From positions 1-32,734 of the forward strand of contig CAYOWC010000021.1 in NCBI GenBank assembly GCA_964407525.1: a DNA stretch of 32,734 nucleotides. Direction: 5' to 3'. The position numbers and the translations under genes were made by a program. Shown here in pieces: positions 1-7,236 of this stretch. Position 1 is the stretch's first letter. The number at the start of each line of letters is the position of its first letter. The DNA comes from DUZB01 sp964407525. Its GTDB lineage: Bacteria > Desulfobacterota > DSM-4660 > Desulfatiglandales > Desulfatiglandaceae. The notes beneath the pieces are model-generated. The model did not search any database and had not been told where the DNA came from. It saw nothing but the letters and a program-made list of their open reading frames with translations.

Positions 1-451
1 CAGCCCCGAAAGCGGCGGCAAGACCTGCCACCGTGGAGGAGTGTCAGAGGCGTGCACAATGATCGATATTATTGGTTCCCAACACTCCTCTCGTAAATTT
101 CATGACAAGATAGTTTTCTTCGTTGGTGCATTTCGCGCTTGACAGGACGCCGAGGGCATCAGGTCCATTCGTTTCTTTGATTTTGCTCAGACCTTTAGAA
201 ATTTTCTCGTAGGCTTCTCGCCAACTTACCTCAACGAAATCTCCATTCTTCCTAATCAGGGGCGTTGTGAGCCGGTCTGGGTTTTGAACAAAACCATGGG
301 CATTCCTCCCCAAAACGCAGAGTTTCCCCTGGCTGACAGGATGGCTTCTACAGGGAACAACATCGACAATTTCACCCTCTTGGACCTGGAGATAAAAATT
401 GCACCCGGTGCCACAAAATGGGCATGTGGTCAAGACCATATCAAAGTGCAT
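1..451 (-). CDS. fdhA: Formate dehydrogenase alpha subunit, selenocysteine-containing, N-terminal part (runs off left edge)
   Basis: Catalytic molybdopterin/tungstopterin subunit of formate dehydrogenase, oxidising formate to CO2 or the reverse. The N-terminus carries the [4Fe-4S] motif with Cys10, Cys13, Cys17 and Cys45 (CPFCGTGC ... KLCVLGR). Residue 136 is an in-frame TGA (44-46) in the context DHCARL-TGA-HSSTVAGLAAAFGA. This aligns with the selenocysteine site of E. coli FdhF, and the reading frame stays open to the window edge, so the TGA is read as selenocysteine and not as a stop. The ATG at 451 overlaps the upstream stop by one base (TGATG) and has AAGGAGG upstream; an in-frame GTG at 454 is the alternative. 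Oddity: the Lys found two residues after the fourth cluster Cys in E. coli FdhF is Leu here. Last gene seen of the minus-strand HdrA/NuoE cluster; the C-terminus lies outside the window. Confidence 0.93.
14..46 (-). promoter_or_regulatory. Bacterial SECIS element of fdhA with its UGA selenocysteine codon
   Basis: On the minus strand the TGA at 46-44 is followed after 11 nt by a 7-bp hairpin: GGUGGCA (32-26), loop GGUCU (25-21), UGCCGCC (20-14), with one G-U pair. Spacing and the GGUCU apical loop match the E. coli fdhF SECIS recognised by SelB. The element lies inside the coding region, as bacterial SECIS elements do. Confidence 0.88.
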
Positions 452-1398
452 CACTTATCCTCCTTAACAACATCGATAATGGCATTTTGCGCGTCATTTT
501 GCAGGCCCGGAACCAAATCAAAAACTTTTTCAGGTGAAAAATGACGAACGATATCCTGGAGCGTTTTGAGTGGAATACAAGCAGGGCAAGTCTGTTCACA
601 ATCGCCACACAGCACACAGGTATCCCAAACCTGATAGGCCCTTATCATATGGAAAAGTGGATAGGCAGGAGGGACCTGGCCTTTTTCAACCCAATTGTCC
701 AGATCCAAAGAACCCTGGGGCCCAGGTAATTGAACCGGACAGATTTCGACGCATCCATAGCATTTGATGCATTTTTGAAAGTGGGTATCCCAAAATGCTT
801 TTCGTTCCTCTCTCCCCATCTTCAGCACGTCTTGAAGGAGCGTTGGCGTTTCAATCTCCTTTTTAGTTTCGACGGCCTCAAATCTTTTCCTGACGATGGT
901 TGTCAAGGCATGCTTCAAGGGATTTTCTTCCATGCATGCATCGGTGCAATCGCCGCACTGGATGCACTTGGCTTCATCAATTTCAATCCGATCCACCCAT
1001 AATTTCCCATCAATTTCTTTTCCAGGATGGCTTTCATCAATCAACTGTATAGCGCAATCTCCACACCCGGTACATTTATCGACATCCACATACCTGGGTT
1101 TCTTTTGGATAAGAACTTTGAGATTGCCCTGTTTTCCTTCTATGTTTTTTACAGTGGAGCAGGGGTGAATCTGAATATTGATATGCCGGCCGACCTCGAC
1201 CAGTGTTGGAGATATGATTCACATGGCACAATCATTGGTGGGAAATGTCTTATCCAACTGAGCCATGGCCCCCCCAATGGAAGGACTTTTCTCCACAAGG
1301 TGCACAAAATAGCCCGAATCCGCCAGATCCAAAGCGGATTGCATTCCAGCGATTCCGCCACCCATAACCAATACGGATCCCCTTATTTCTTCAGACAT
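451..1398 (-). CDS. HdrA N-terminal module fused to a polyferredoxin, selenoprotein (UGA at codon 60)
   Basis: One 315-residue protein if the TGA at 1219-1221 is selenocysteine. Residues 1-100 match the N-terminal Rossmann part of heterodisulfide reductase HdrA: GGGIAG at 13-18, KTFPTNDCAM followed by the TGA, then IISPTLVEVGRH. HdrA proteins have Cys or Sec at this position. From about residue 105 the frame continues into iron-sulfur motifs: Cys109/112/115, then CxxCxxCxxxC at 145-155, 210-220 and 261-271. The rest of a full HdrA is missing. Start ATG 1398 has AAGGAG 8 nt upstream. Likely an electron carrier joining formate dehydrogenase (overlapping next gene) to an HdrA/NuoE-type partner; this role is inferred. 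A caller that treats TGA as stop reports only the ferredoxin part (451-1089). Confidence 0.85.
1186..1221 (-). promoter_or_regulatory. UGA selenocysteine codon and putative SECIS hairpin in the HdrA-ferredoxin gene
   Basis: TGA at 1221-1219, then a 15-nt spacer and a hairpin CUGGUC (1203-1198), loop GAGGUC, GGCCGG (1191-1186). The loop contains GGUC as in the fdhF SECIS. The same 18 bases at the same spacing recur in the paralogous gene at 2404-2421. Because the underlying peptide (LVEVGR) is itself conserved in HdrA, part of this conservation may be at protein level. Confidence 0.65.
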
Positions 1399-1528
1399 GT
1401 GGTATCTCCTTAAATAATACCGGATTCAACCTCAATTTTGGATCATTTAGTTTGTACCTATCCGCCAATAACTTCAACACATCGAAAAAGAGATTGTGAA
1501 AAAAGTCATTTGCTAGTCCAAACGTTTT

Positions 1529-1556
1529 ATTATCTATAGACATTTTAAGTTGTCAA
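1529..1556 (-). promoter_or_regulatory. Putative sigma-70 promoter of the HdrA-ferredoxin/fdhA unit
   Basis: On the minus strand TTGACA (1556-1551) and GATAAT (1534-1529) are separated by 16 bp, about 130 bp before the start at 1398. It lies in the 260-bp gap that separates this pair of genes from the nuoE-like gene, so the two parts of the cluster may be transcribed separately. Confidence 0.5.
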
Positions 1557-1658
1557 TATTTTTTTTCCCGACACTGCCTTTTTGAATGTATACGGGGGGC
1601 CTTTCCCCGCTTGCCGGGTGTTCTCGAAAAAACCCAAAGGAAGGAATACCATTTTCGA

Positions 1659-2162
1659 TCATTCATACCTTTCCAAGGTCTCCACAACAGCATCAGCGGT
1701 AATTCGACCGTGGATGTCTTCATTGATCTTTACTACCGGTCCAAGACTGCAACACCCGATGCATCGAACAGACTCAAGGGTAAACCGCATATCCTTCGTA
1801 CTTCCTCCATCGTGAAGATCCAGGGCATCCTCAATTCTCTCTCTCACCCTCTCTCCCCCCCGGACATGGCAGGCGGTTCCCAGACACATGGAAATGATAT
1901 TCCTGCCCCTTGGCTCAAGGCTGAACGTGCTATAAAAGGTCCCGACCCCATAAATCCTGCTGTACGGAACATTGATTTTCTCAGACAGATATTTCATAGC
2001 CCCCTCAGGGACGTAGTTATATCGTCGCTGAATCGCCTGGAGTATCATAATCAGGTTTTCTTTGTCGCAATGGAACTCCTCATCTATGATTCTGTCTAAT
2101 TCCACATAATCTATATCAATCTCTGCCGGCGCAGTATTTCTATCAGGCTTTGCCACATCCAT
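1659..2162 (-). CDS. NuoE/HndA-like [2Fe-2S] thioredoxin-fold protein
   Basis: Protein of 167 residues of the complex I 24-kDa (NuoE) family, also found as HndA/HydA-type subunits of NAD(P)-linked hydrogenases and formate dehydrogenases. It holds one [2Fe-2S] cluster: Cys93 and Cys98 (CLGTAC), Cys134 and Cys138 (CIGCC), with the GTFYSTF motif preceding. Start ATG 2162 is preferred over the in-frame TTG at 2168 because AGGGGG lies about 10 nt upstream of the ATG. It follows the short HdrA module by 58 bp and is probably co-transcribed with it. The usual partner NuoF (NADH/FMN-binding) is not next to it, so its redox partner in this cell is not evident. Confidence 0.9.
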   Translation of the reverse strand: MDVAKPDRNTAPAEIDIDYVELDRIIDEEFHCDKENLIMILQAIQRRYNYVPEGAMKYLSEKINVPYSRIYGVGTFYSTFSLEPRGRNIISMCLGTACHVRGGERVRERIEDALDLHDGGSTKDMRFTLESVRCIGCCSLGPVVKINEDIHGRITADAVVETLERYE

Positions 2163-2220
2163 TACCAAAAACCCCCTGACTTTGTTTCAGTTTTCAAAAA
2201 GAAGACAAACTTAAAGGCAT

Positions 2221-2616
2221 CTACGCCTGTGTGCCGGCGACCATCTGGTTCGTTACAGGACAGTTCTCAACACATAACCCGCATCCCGTACACAGGTCCA
2301 TATTGATACTGCGCGCCCGTTTCTTGATCTTCACTTTAAAATTACCCGCAGAACCCTCCACGGATTCCAAATCGGAATAGGTAATGAGCTCAATATTCAA
2401 GTGCCGGCCGACCTCGACCAGTTTAGGTGAGATAATTCACATGGCACAGTCATTGGTCGGAAAAGTCTTGTCCAGTTGAGACATAACTCCGCCAATAGAA
2501 GGGCTTTTTTCCAGCAAGTAGACATAGTATCCGGAATCAGCCAGATCCAGAGCAGACTGCATCCCGGTAATCCCACCACCCACAACCAGTACGGACCCTC
2601 TAATTTCGTCAGGCAT
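2221..2616 (-). CDS. Stand-alone HdrA N-terminal module, selenoprotein (UGA at codon 60)
   Basis: A 131-residue protein when the TGA at 2437-2439 is read as selenocysteine. It is a close paralogue of residues 1-120 of the fusion protein at 451-1398. It shows VVGGGITGMQSALDLADSGY, KTFPTNDCAM plus TGA, IISPKLVEVGRH, and then one ferredoxin motif, Cys109/112/115/119 (CTGCGLCVENCP). It stops at a TAG shortly after that motif, where a full HdrA would continue with its FAD domain and further ferredoxin domains. Start ATG 2616 has GAGGAG upstream. Either a genuine small electron-transfer selenoprotein or the remnant of a truncated hdrA; the intact frame, ribosome site and operon position favour a real gene. 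First gene of the minus-strand cluster. Confidence 0.75.
2404..2439 (-). promoter_or_regulatory. UGA selenocysteine codon and putative SECIS hairpin in the short HdrA gene
   Basis: TGA at 2439-2437, 15-nt spacer, then CUGGUC, loop GAGGUC, GGCCGG (2421-2404). Hairpin sequence and spacing are identical to those of the second HdrA module (1186-1221), while surrounding silent positions differ. Confidence 0.62.
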
Positions 2617-3000
2617 AGAATTGACTCCTCAAATAAACCATGAATGAGCGTTGTGCTCAAAAACTCTAATTTTCTATCTGAATGTGTTGCATATTGTCAA
2701 TAGTCTTTTCCCTGAAGCAATGGTAGATTCTAAAAAAAAACAAGATCACGAAAGTATAAACTACTTTTTGCTTCAATGAAGGATGCCGATTTTCCTCAAG
2801 TTCAGATCTCGTTAAGTGGTCGAGTAGATTAGTAGTTAAGTGGTTATTATTACTTGAAGTTACCCCTTTCACCTCAAAATTGGACACCCGATGGATTTAA
2901 ATAGGCAATGTGTTGATTTCACGTGCTTATTTTCCAACCCAACAACTCAACCACTTAACTATTTGACGAGGTCTGCAAGTTAAAGACAAATGTTTTTATT
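2617..3000. other. Intergenic region with a 13-bp inverted repeat and a candidate promoter
   Basis: No convincing gene. It contains three copies of GTTAAGTGGT: two direct (2811-2820, 2835-2844) and one inverted (2950-2959). The last two extend to a perfect 13-bp inverted repeat, TAGTTAAGTGGTT (2833-2845) against AACCACTTAACTA (2949-2961). On the minus strand TTGACA (2700-2695) with TAGAAA (2676-2671), 18 bp apart, could be the promoter of the short HdrA gene. Confidence 0.5.
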
Positions 3001-3507
3001 TCAAAAACCCCATTGCCGCAATTGTTCTTCCATCCGGTTTCTGTGAGTTCCGGGCCAGTAGTAGCGACCGCAGGAAGGGCAGAAGCGAATCTTTGAAATA
3101 TTCTCCTGATAAACATAATCCGGAACATTTTCTTTGATTTTTTCTTCAGGCGCTTCAGCCAAAAGCTCATTGCATATAATGCATCTTGAAAACCAGCAGG
3201 AATGATCAGGATCTATCTGAAGTTTGCTTCTTAACTCAATGAGTTGATCCCCCACACGATTTTCAATCAAGAGCACCGCCCGTTCCAGACTCCGGGACCG
3301 TTTTCTGTGGCGCGTCAGCAGAATCCTCCCATCCTTTAAATGGGGAAGCACCAGGTCCTGCTCAAGGACGCGGCGACAAATGGTATCATAACCGAGAACC
3401 CTGAGCCACCTATTTAGCCTTCCGAGCATTGCATCGATAAAGAATTTTGGTTTTTGCCCATCAAAAGTTTCCATACTCCCCTGGCCGGTTATTGAAGAAA
3501 CAGCCAC
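3001..3507 (-). CDS. Mut7-C RNase-domain protein (PIN-like domain plus zinc ribbon)
   Basis: Matches the Mut7-C family: an N-terminal PIN-like part (FFIDAMLGRLNRWLRVLGYDT, with the conserved Asp and the LLTRH stretch) followed by a zinc ribbon (CIIC ... FCPSCGRYYWPGTH, ending in the RM motif). Family members are predicted ribonucleases; the substrate is unknown. The start is uncertain. The GTG at 3507 has no clear ribosome site, while the ATG at 3474 (METFDG) has GGGGAG only one base away; the conserved domain begins just after the latter. It is divergent from the lytic transglycosylase gene and stands alone on this strand. Confidence 0.85.
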   Translation of the reverse strand: MAVSSITGQGSMETFDGQKPKFFIDAMLGRLNRWLRVLGYDTICRRVLEQDLVLPHLKDGRILLTRHRKRSRSLERAVLLIENRVGDQLIELRSKLQIDPDHSCWFSRCIICNELLAEAPEEKIKENVPDYVYQENISKIRFCPSCGRYYWPGTHRNRMEEQLRQWGF

Positions 3508-3527
3508 AATGAGAATGGCTGAATAAT

Positions 3528-3556
3528 TTGTCTTCAGCTTGCATTATACCTATAGA
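3528..3556 (+). promoter_or_regulatory. Candidate promoter for the transglycosylase/purC genes
   Basis: TTGTCT (3528-3533) and TATAGA (3551-3556) are 17 bp apart in the divergent intergenic region. Each box matches consensus at four of six positions, so this is tentative. Confidence 0.35.
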
Positions 3557-3646
3557 TAGAGTACATATGAAGAGTAGAATAAAAGTTTATTGTATTTCTT
3601 TTCCATGAAAGAACTGGCGACAAGATGCCAGCTGGAACATAGGTCT

Positions 3647-5044
3647 ATGAATTTTCAAAAAGAATTGCAAAGAATCGCCCGTTTTTGCTTCCTCCTGCTT
3701 TTTCTGGGGATCTCCTCCACTGCCATGGCCCTGACAGGTTCTTCCGAACTGCCTGTCCTCCAGAAAAGCATTATTGATTACAATCTGAAAGAATACAAGC
3801 AGAGCATCGCAGATGGGGATTACAGAGGAGAGGCGGGAATACTGAACATAGGCCCTGAGGTGGCCATATCTCTCGGCATGAGAGCGTTTATTAACGACAA
3901 CTACTTAAATGGTGTAAATCAGGAGAAACAGGCAGATTCTTTTTTTTCGAGAGCCATCTCAGCCATGGGAACAAATGAAAAAGGCGCAACGAAAGAAGAA
4001 CAGACAAAAAAAATAGGAACACTTGCTAAAAAACATAACTTTGCACGGAAGTCTGCAAGAAATTTCTTCCAGGAATATGGGAAGAACCTTATGGCAAATC
4101 CCGATGAGAGATTGAATAAAACCATCAGCCTTGGTGTCATGGAAAAACTCCTGAAAAAAAGCTTTCAGGAAACCTCCTACAACCTCAGAGAAGGCCTCGG
4201 TCGATATTACAACATCTGCAAAGGGCTTCCTGAAAATACCCCCTCGCTAACTCCTGAAAACATCAGGTTCGTCAACTCCGTATTCAATAAGTTTACCCAG
4301 AAAGCACCGGAAAGAATCAAAAAAAGATTTGACTTGGACAGGCAGAGCGAAAAAGCGGAAATAAACTGGAAAATCTACAGAAAAACTGGCGTAAAAGATG
4401 CTCGCTATCCCTATGCAAAACTGTTAGCCCCTCTGTTTGAAAAACAGAGAAAGCGCTCCTACCCTACCGATCCTCTCCTTTTCATGGCCTTGATGAGAAG
4501 AGAATCGAATTTTGATCCACAGGCCGTTTCTTACGTAGGCGCCGCCGGTCTTACCCAGATTATGCCGCAAACAGGCAAGGGCCTGGGAATGAAAACAATT
4601 TACAATCCTGACTATTTCGAACAGGCCATGAAGTACCTGCGACTCAAGCGTAAGGCAAGGCATCGCGCCATATCTATTATTCCGGAAATCACGGAAGCGA
4701 ACATGATGAAGCAGGCCGCCCTCGCGAGGGATTACATGCGCAAATCACTGGAATATAAAAATAAAAGTAAAGCCTTGTTCGCACGATACCGCAAAGAACT
4801 CTTAAGAAATGGCACTGACGACCGCCTCGATGCCAACAAGTCTATTACATTCGGATATAAGTATTTTTCAAAAATGATGGAGAAAAATAAAGGGGATATC
4901 AGCCTCGCCCTGGCATCCTATAACGCCGGTCCGCACAGGGTAAAACAGTATTCCGGGATTCCCCCATTTAATGAAACGGTATCCTTCAGGAATAAAGTGC
5001 TTAGTTTTTACCGAGAATACCTTCAGGACCTGAAAGACAGATAA
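3647..5044 (+). CDS. Lytic murein transglycosylase (SLT domain), exported
   Basis: Cleaves peptidoglycan glycan strands. The start ATG 3647 gives a classical signal peptide (MNFQKEL, hydrophobic LLLFLGI, then AMA-LTG near residue 30); in-frame starts at 3590 (TTG) and 3605 would add a polar extension before it. The C-terminal SLT domain has the catalytic Glu286 in RRESNFDPQAV, then AAGLTQIMPQT and ASYNAGP at about 424-430. Between the NPDYF stretch (about 320) and DANKSI (about 393), where most SLT domains have only a few residues, there is a roughly 70-residue charged, probably helical insert. The N-terminal 250 residues are helical and not assigned. purC follows after 23 bp, perhaps in the same transcript. 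Confidence 0.88.
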   Translation: MNFQKELQRIARFCFLLLFLGISSTAMALTGSSELPVLQKSIIDYNLKEYKQSIADGDYRGEAGILNIGPEVAISLGMRAFINDNYLNGVNQEKQADSFFSRAISAMGTNEKGATKEEQTKKIGTLAKKHNFARKSARNFFQEYGKNLMANPDERLNKTISLGVMEKLLKKSFQETSYNLREGLGRYYNICKGLPENTPSLTPENIRFVNSVFNKFTQKAPERIKKRFDLDRQSEKAEINWKIYRKTGVKDARYPYAKLLAPLFEKQRKRSYPTDPLLFMALMRRESNFDPQAVSYVGAAGLTQIMPQTGKGLGMKTIYNPDYFEQAMKYLRLKRKARHRAISIIPEITEANMMKQAALARDYMRKSLEYKNKSKALFARYRKELLRNGTDDRLDANKSITFGYKYFSKMMEKNKGDISLALASYNAGPHRVKQYSGIPPFNETVSFRNKVLSFYREYLQDLKDR

Positions 5045-5067
5045 GAATATGAAACGGGAGACTTTTG

Positions 5068-5961
5068 ATGAATTCAAACGTGATGAAATACAGTGATTTT
5101 CAAGATCTTACATTGTTGAAACGGGGAAAAGTAAGAGATATTTATGAAGTTGAAGACAAGCTGTTAATCGTAGCCACGGACCGTATGTCCGCTTTCGACG
5201 TGGTCATGGATGACCCCATTCCAGACAAAGGGTGCATCCTTACAGGGATCTCACTGTTCTGGTTTAAAAAACTGGAAAGCGTTATTAAGAACCACCTGAT
5301 CACCAGTGAACCTTCGGAATACCCGGAAGTATGCCGGAAATATGCATCTGAGCTCGAAGGAAGAAGCATGCTTGTGCAAAAGGCCGAACCTCTGCAGGTA
5401 GAGTGCATTGTCAGGGGATATCTATCCGGTTCCGGTTGGAACGATTATCTTTCCACAGGGAAAGTGTGTGGAATCCCTCTGGTTGAAGGATTGAAAGAAT
5501 CCCAGATACTTCCCGAACCCATCTTTACCCCTTCTACAAAAGCCGAGGATGGAATGCATGACGAAAACATTTCGTTTGAAGAGGCATCTCAAATAGTTGG
5601 GGAAGAGACAGCCCGGGAAGTCAGCAGAATCAGCCTCGAAATTTATAGTCTGGGAAGGGCTCTTGCTGCGGAGAAAGGAATTATTGTGGCGGACACCAAA
5701 TTTGAATTTGGAATAAAAGAAGGCGAATTAATACTTATCGACGAAGTATTGACGCCCGATTCATCCAGATTCTGGCCCGAAAACGAATACCGCCCAGGCG
5801 GGCCGCAAAAGAGCTTTGATAAACAGTTTCTGAGGGACTACCTCGTTCAAATCGAGTGGCCGAAACAACCGCCACCGCCAAAACTTCCGGAAGATATCAT
5901 AGGAAAAACCAGGGGGAAATACCTCGAGGCGTTGGAAAGGCTCACAGGGAAAGGTTTATGA
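5068..5961 (+). CDS. purC: Phosphoribosylaminoimidazole-succinocarboxamide synthase (SAICAR synthetase)
   Basis: Purine biosynthesis enzyme joining CAIR and aspartate with ATP. It is 297 residues, the long form of the family. Motifs seen are LKRGKVRDIY near the N-terminus, ATDRMSAFDVVM, VRGYLSGSGW, and the C-terminal ADTKFEFG and DEVLTPDSSRFWP signatures. Start ATG 5068 has GGGAG 7 nt upstream; the in-frame TTG just before it is less likely. Its TGA overlaps the ATG of the next gene by four bases (ATGA), so the two are translationally coupled. Confidence 0.97.
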   Translation: MNSNVMKYSDFQDLTLLKRGKVRDIYEVEDKLLIVATDRMSAFDVVMDDPIPDKGCILTGISLFWFKKLESVIKNHLITSEPSEYPEVCRKYASELEGRSMLVQKAEPLQVECIVRGYLSGSGWNDYLSTGKVCGIPLVEGLKESQILPEPIFTPSTKAEDGMHDENISFEEASQIVGEETAREVSRISLEIYSLGRALAAEKGIIVADTKFEFGIKEGELILIDEVLTPDSSRFWPENEYRPGGPQKSFDKQFLRDYLVQIEWPKQPPPPKLPEDIIGKTRGKYLEALERLTGKGL

Positions 5962-6185
5962 GATCCGTCATCTGTTTTATTGACGACTCCGATTTCGAAC
6001 ACAATCTTGTTCGGTACGAAATCGCTCCTTTCTCCGCCGAATTTTTATTCGTTTATGCCCGTGATTTTGAAGAAGCAAGGCGATTTCTTGCGTCAAAAAG
6101 TCCAGCCTCTTCCTTTTGGACCTCTCGGGGCAGGACGAGGAAATCACGGCTCCCCGCATCACTTCAGAAGAAGAACTCCGTTCCA
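5958..6185 (+). CDS. Unidentified protein, N-terminal fragment cut by a scaffold gap, probable frameshift
   Basis: It begins ATG 5958 in a four-base overlap with purC and reads MRSVICFIDDSDFEHNLVR..., running into the N gap at 6186. Around 6105-6116 the reading frame appears to shift by one base: the other frame gives FLLDLSGQDEEITAP. That joins well to the upstream DFEEARRFLASK stretch, and the combination resembles the first half of a response-regulator receiver domain (acidic pair near the N-terminus, LLDL strand). This could be a base-call error near a contig end or a true mutation. What follows the gap (6286-6345) cannot be linked to it. Function unknown. Confidence 0.5.
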
Positions 6186-6285
6186 NNNNNNNNNNNNNNN
6201 NNNNNNNNNNNNNNNNNNNNNNNNNNNNNNNNNNNNNNNNNNNNNNNNNNNNNNNNNNNNNNNNNNNNNNNNNNNNNNNNNNNNN
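6186..6285. other. Scaffold gap (100 N)
   Basis: Exactly 100 unknown bases, a conventional placeholder for a gap of unknown length. The end of the post-purC gene, and possibly other genes such as hrcA that often precede grpE, may be missing here. Confidence 0.98.
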
Positions 6286-6439
6286 GACTCTTCGAATTTC
6301 TTCCATCCATTTCTTTTCCATCCGTTTGACTCGACCATGTAAAACCTAAATTCCGCTTCTGAGTAAGCTGTATAATCAAGCAGATATCCTATTTATGGAA
6401 CCAGAAGTTCTGTGATGGCCAATGTGCCAGTTGGTTTCC

Positions 6440-6468
6440 TTGACAAAAGTTTTTGCGATGCTTAACGT
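6440..6468 (+). promoter_or_regulatory. Candidate promoter for grpE-dnaK
   Basis: TTGACA (6440-6445) followed after 17 bp by TAACGT (6463-6468). The -35 box is perfect but the -10 box is weak. No CIRCE operator (TTAGCACTC-N9-GAGTGCTAA) is visible between the gap and grpE. Confidence 0.35.
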
Positions 6469-6527
6469 TTTGCCAGTTTATGAAGTTTATTTCATGAAAA
6501 TCATTTCTCTTTATTGAGGTATGAAGT

Positions 6528-7142
6528 GTGGGAAAAACCAAGGTTTTTGAAGGAAGTGAAACAGTGGACGAAACGTTGAAAAATCCTGCTGGTGAGGAAC
6601 AGGAAAAAGCTCTGGAAGAATCCGCTCCCGAAGACGACGTCGAAAAAACAATCCCGTTGGAAGACATGACGAAAGAGGAACTCATCGACAAGGTCGGAGA
6701 GGTTCAAGAACTGGCCAACAGGAATTATGACCTTTATATGCGGTCCCAGGCTGAAATCGAAAATGCTAGAAAAAGATTTCAAAAAGAAAAAAGGGACCTT
6801 GCCAAATTCGCAAATGACACAATCATCAAACAACTGATACCAGTGGGCGACAATCTTGAAAACGCAATCGCACACGCTACAGATAAAAATGCTCTGGATG
6901 CTTTGAGAGAAGGAATTGATTTGACACTCAAAGGCTTTCTGGACACTCTCGAAAAAAATGGAGTGGCACACGTCGAAGCATTAGATAAGCCATTCGACCC
7001 GAATTTCCACCAAGCGGTTTCAGAAGTTGAAAACGATGCGGTGGAACCGGGTACCGTGGTAAATGAACTCCAGAAAGGGTATACACTGAACAAAAGGCTC
7101 CTTCGACCCGCAATGGTCGTCGTGAGCAAGAAAAGCTCGTGA
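6528..7142 (+). CDS. grpE: GrpE nucleotide-exchange factor
   Basis: Co-chaperone that releases ADP from DnaK. 204 residues with an acidic N-terminal tail, a long coiled coil (YMRSQAEIENARKRFQKE), then the GrpE core LIPVGDNLENAI and the C-terminal beta domain (PFDPNFHQAVS, PGTVVNELQKGYTL, LLRPAMVVVSK). The GTG start at 6528 is supported by GAGGT 8 nt upstream; the nearby ATG at 6521 is in another frame. It lies 94 bp upstream of dnaK, the usual order. Confidence 0.96.
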   Translation: MGKTKVFEGSETVDETLKNPAGEEQEKALEESAPEDDVEKTIPLEDMTKEELIDKVGEVQELANRNYDLYMRSQAEIENARKRFQKEKRDLAKFANDTIIKQLIPVGDNLENAIAHATDKNALDALREGIDLTLKGFLDTLEKNGVAHVEALDKPFDPNFHQAVSEVENDAVEPGTVVNELQKGYTLNKRLLRPAMVVVSKKSS

Positions 7143-7236
7143 ATTTGTATCCTTAATTTAGGATACTGAAATAGAAAATACGGTAACAATAACAATCATC
7201 GATTGAAGAATTTTGAATATTAGGAGGCAAGAAAAG

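Noticed and set aside
1399..1658. A missing nuoF-like gene between the NuoE protein and the HdrA-ferredoxin gene
   Set aside because: The 260-bp interval has no coding frame with NADH- or FMN-binding motifs in any frame; it holds a promoter-like sequence instead.
2666..2887. 73-codon minus-strand ORF upstream of the short HdrA gene
   Set aside because: No ribosome site, odd composition, and it spans the intergenic repeats and the candidate promoter; most likely non-coding.
6286..6527. CIRCE operator upstream of grpE
   Set aside because: No TTAGCACTC/GAGTGCTAA pair found; regulation may lie in the gap or use another system.
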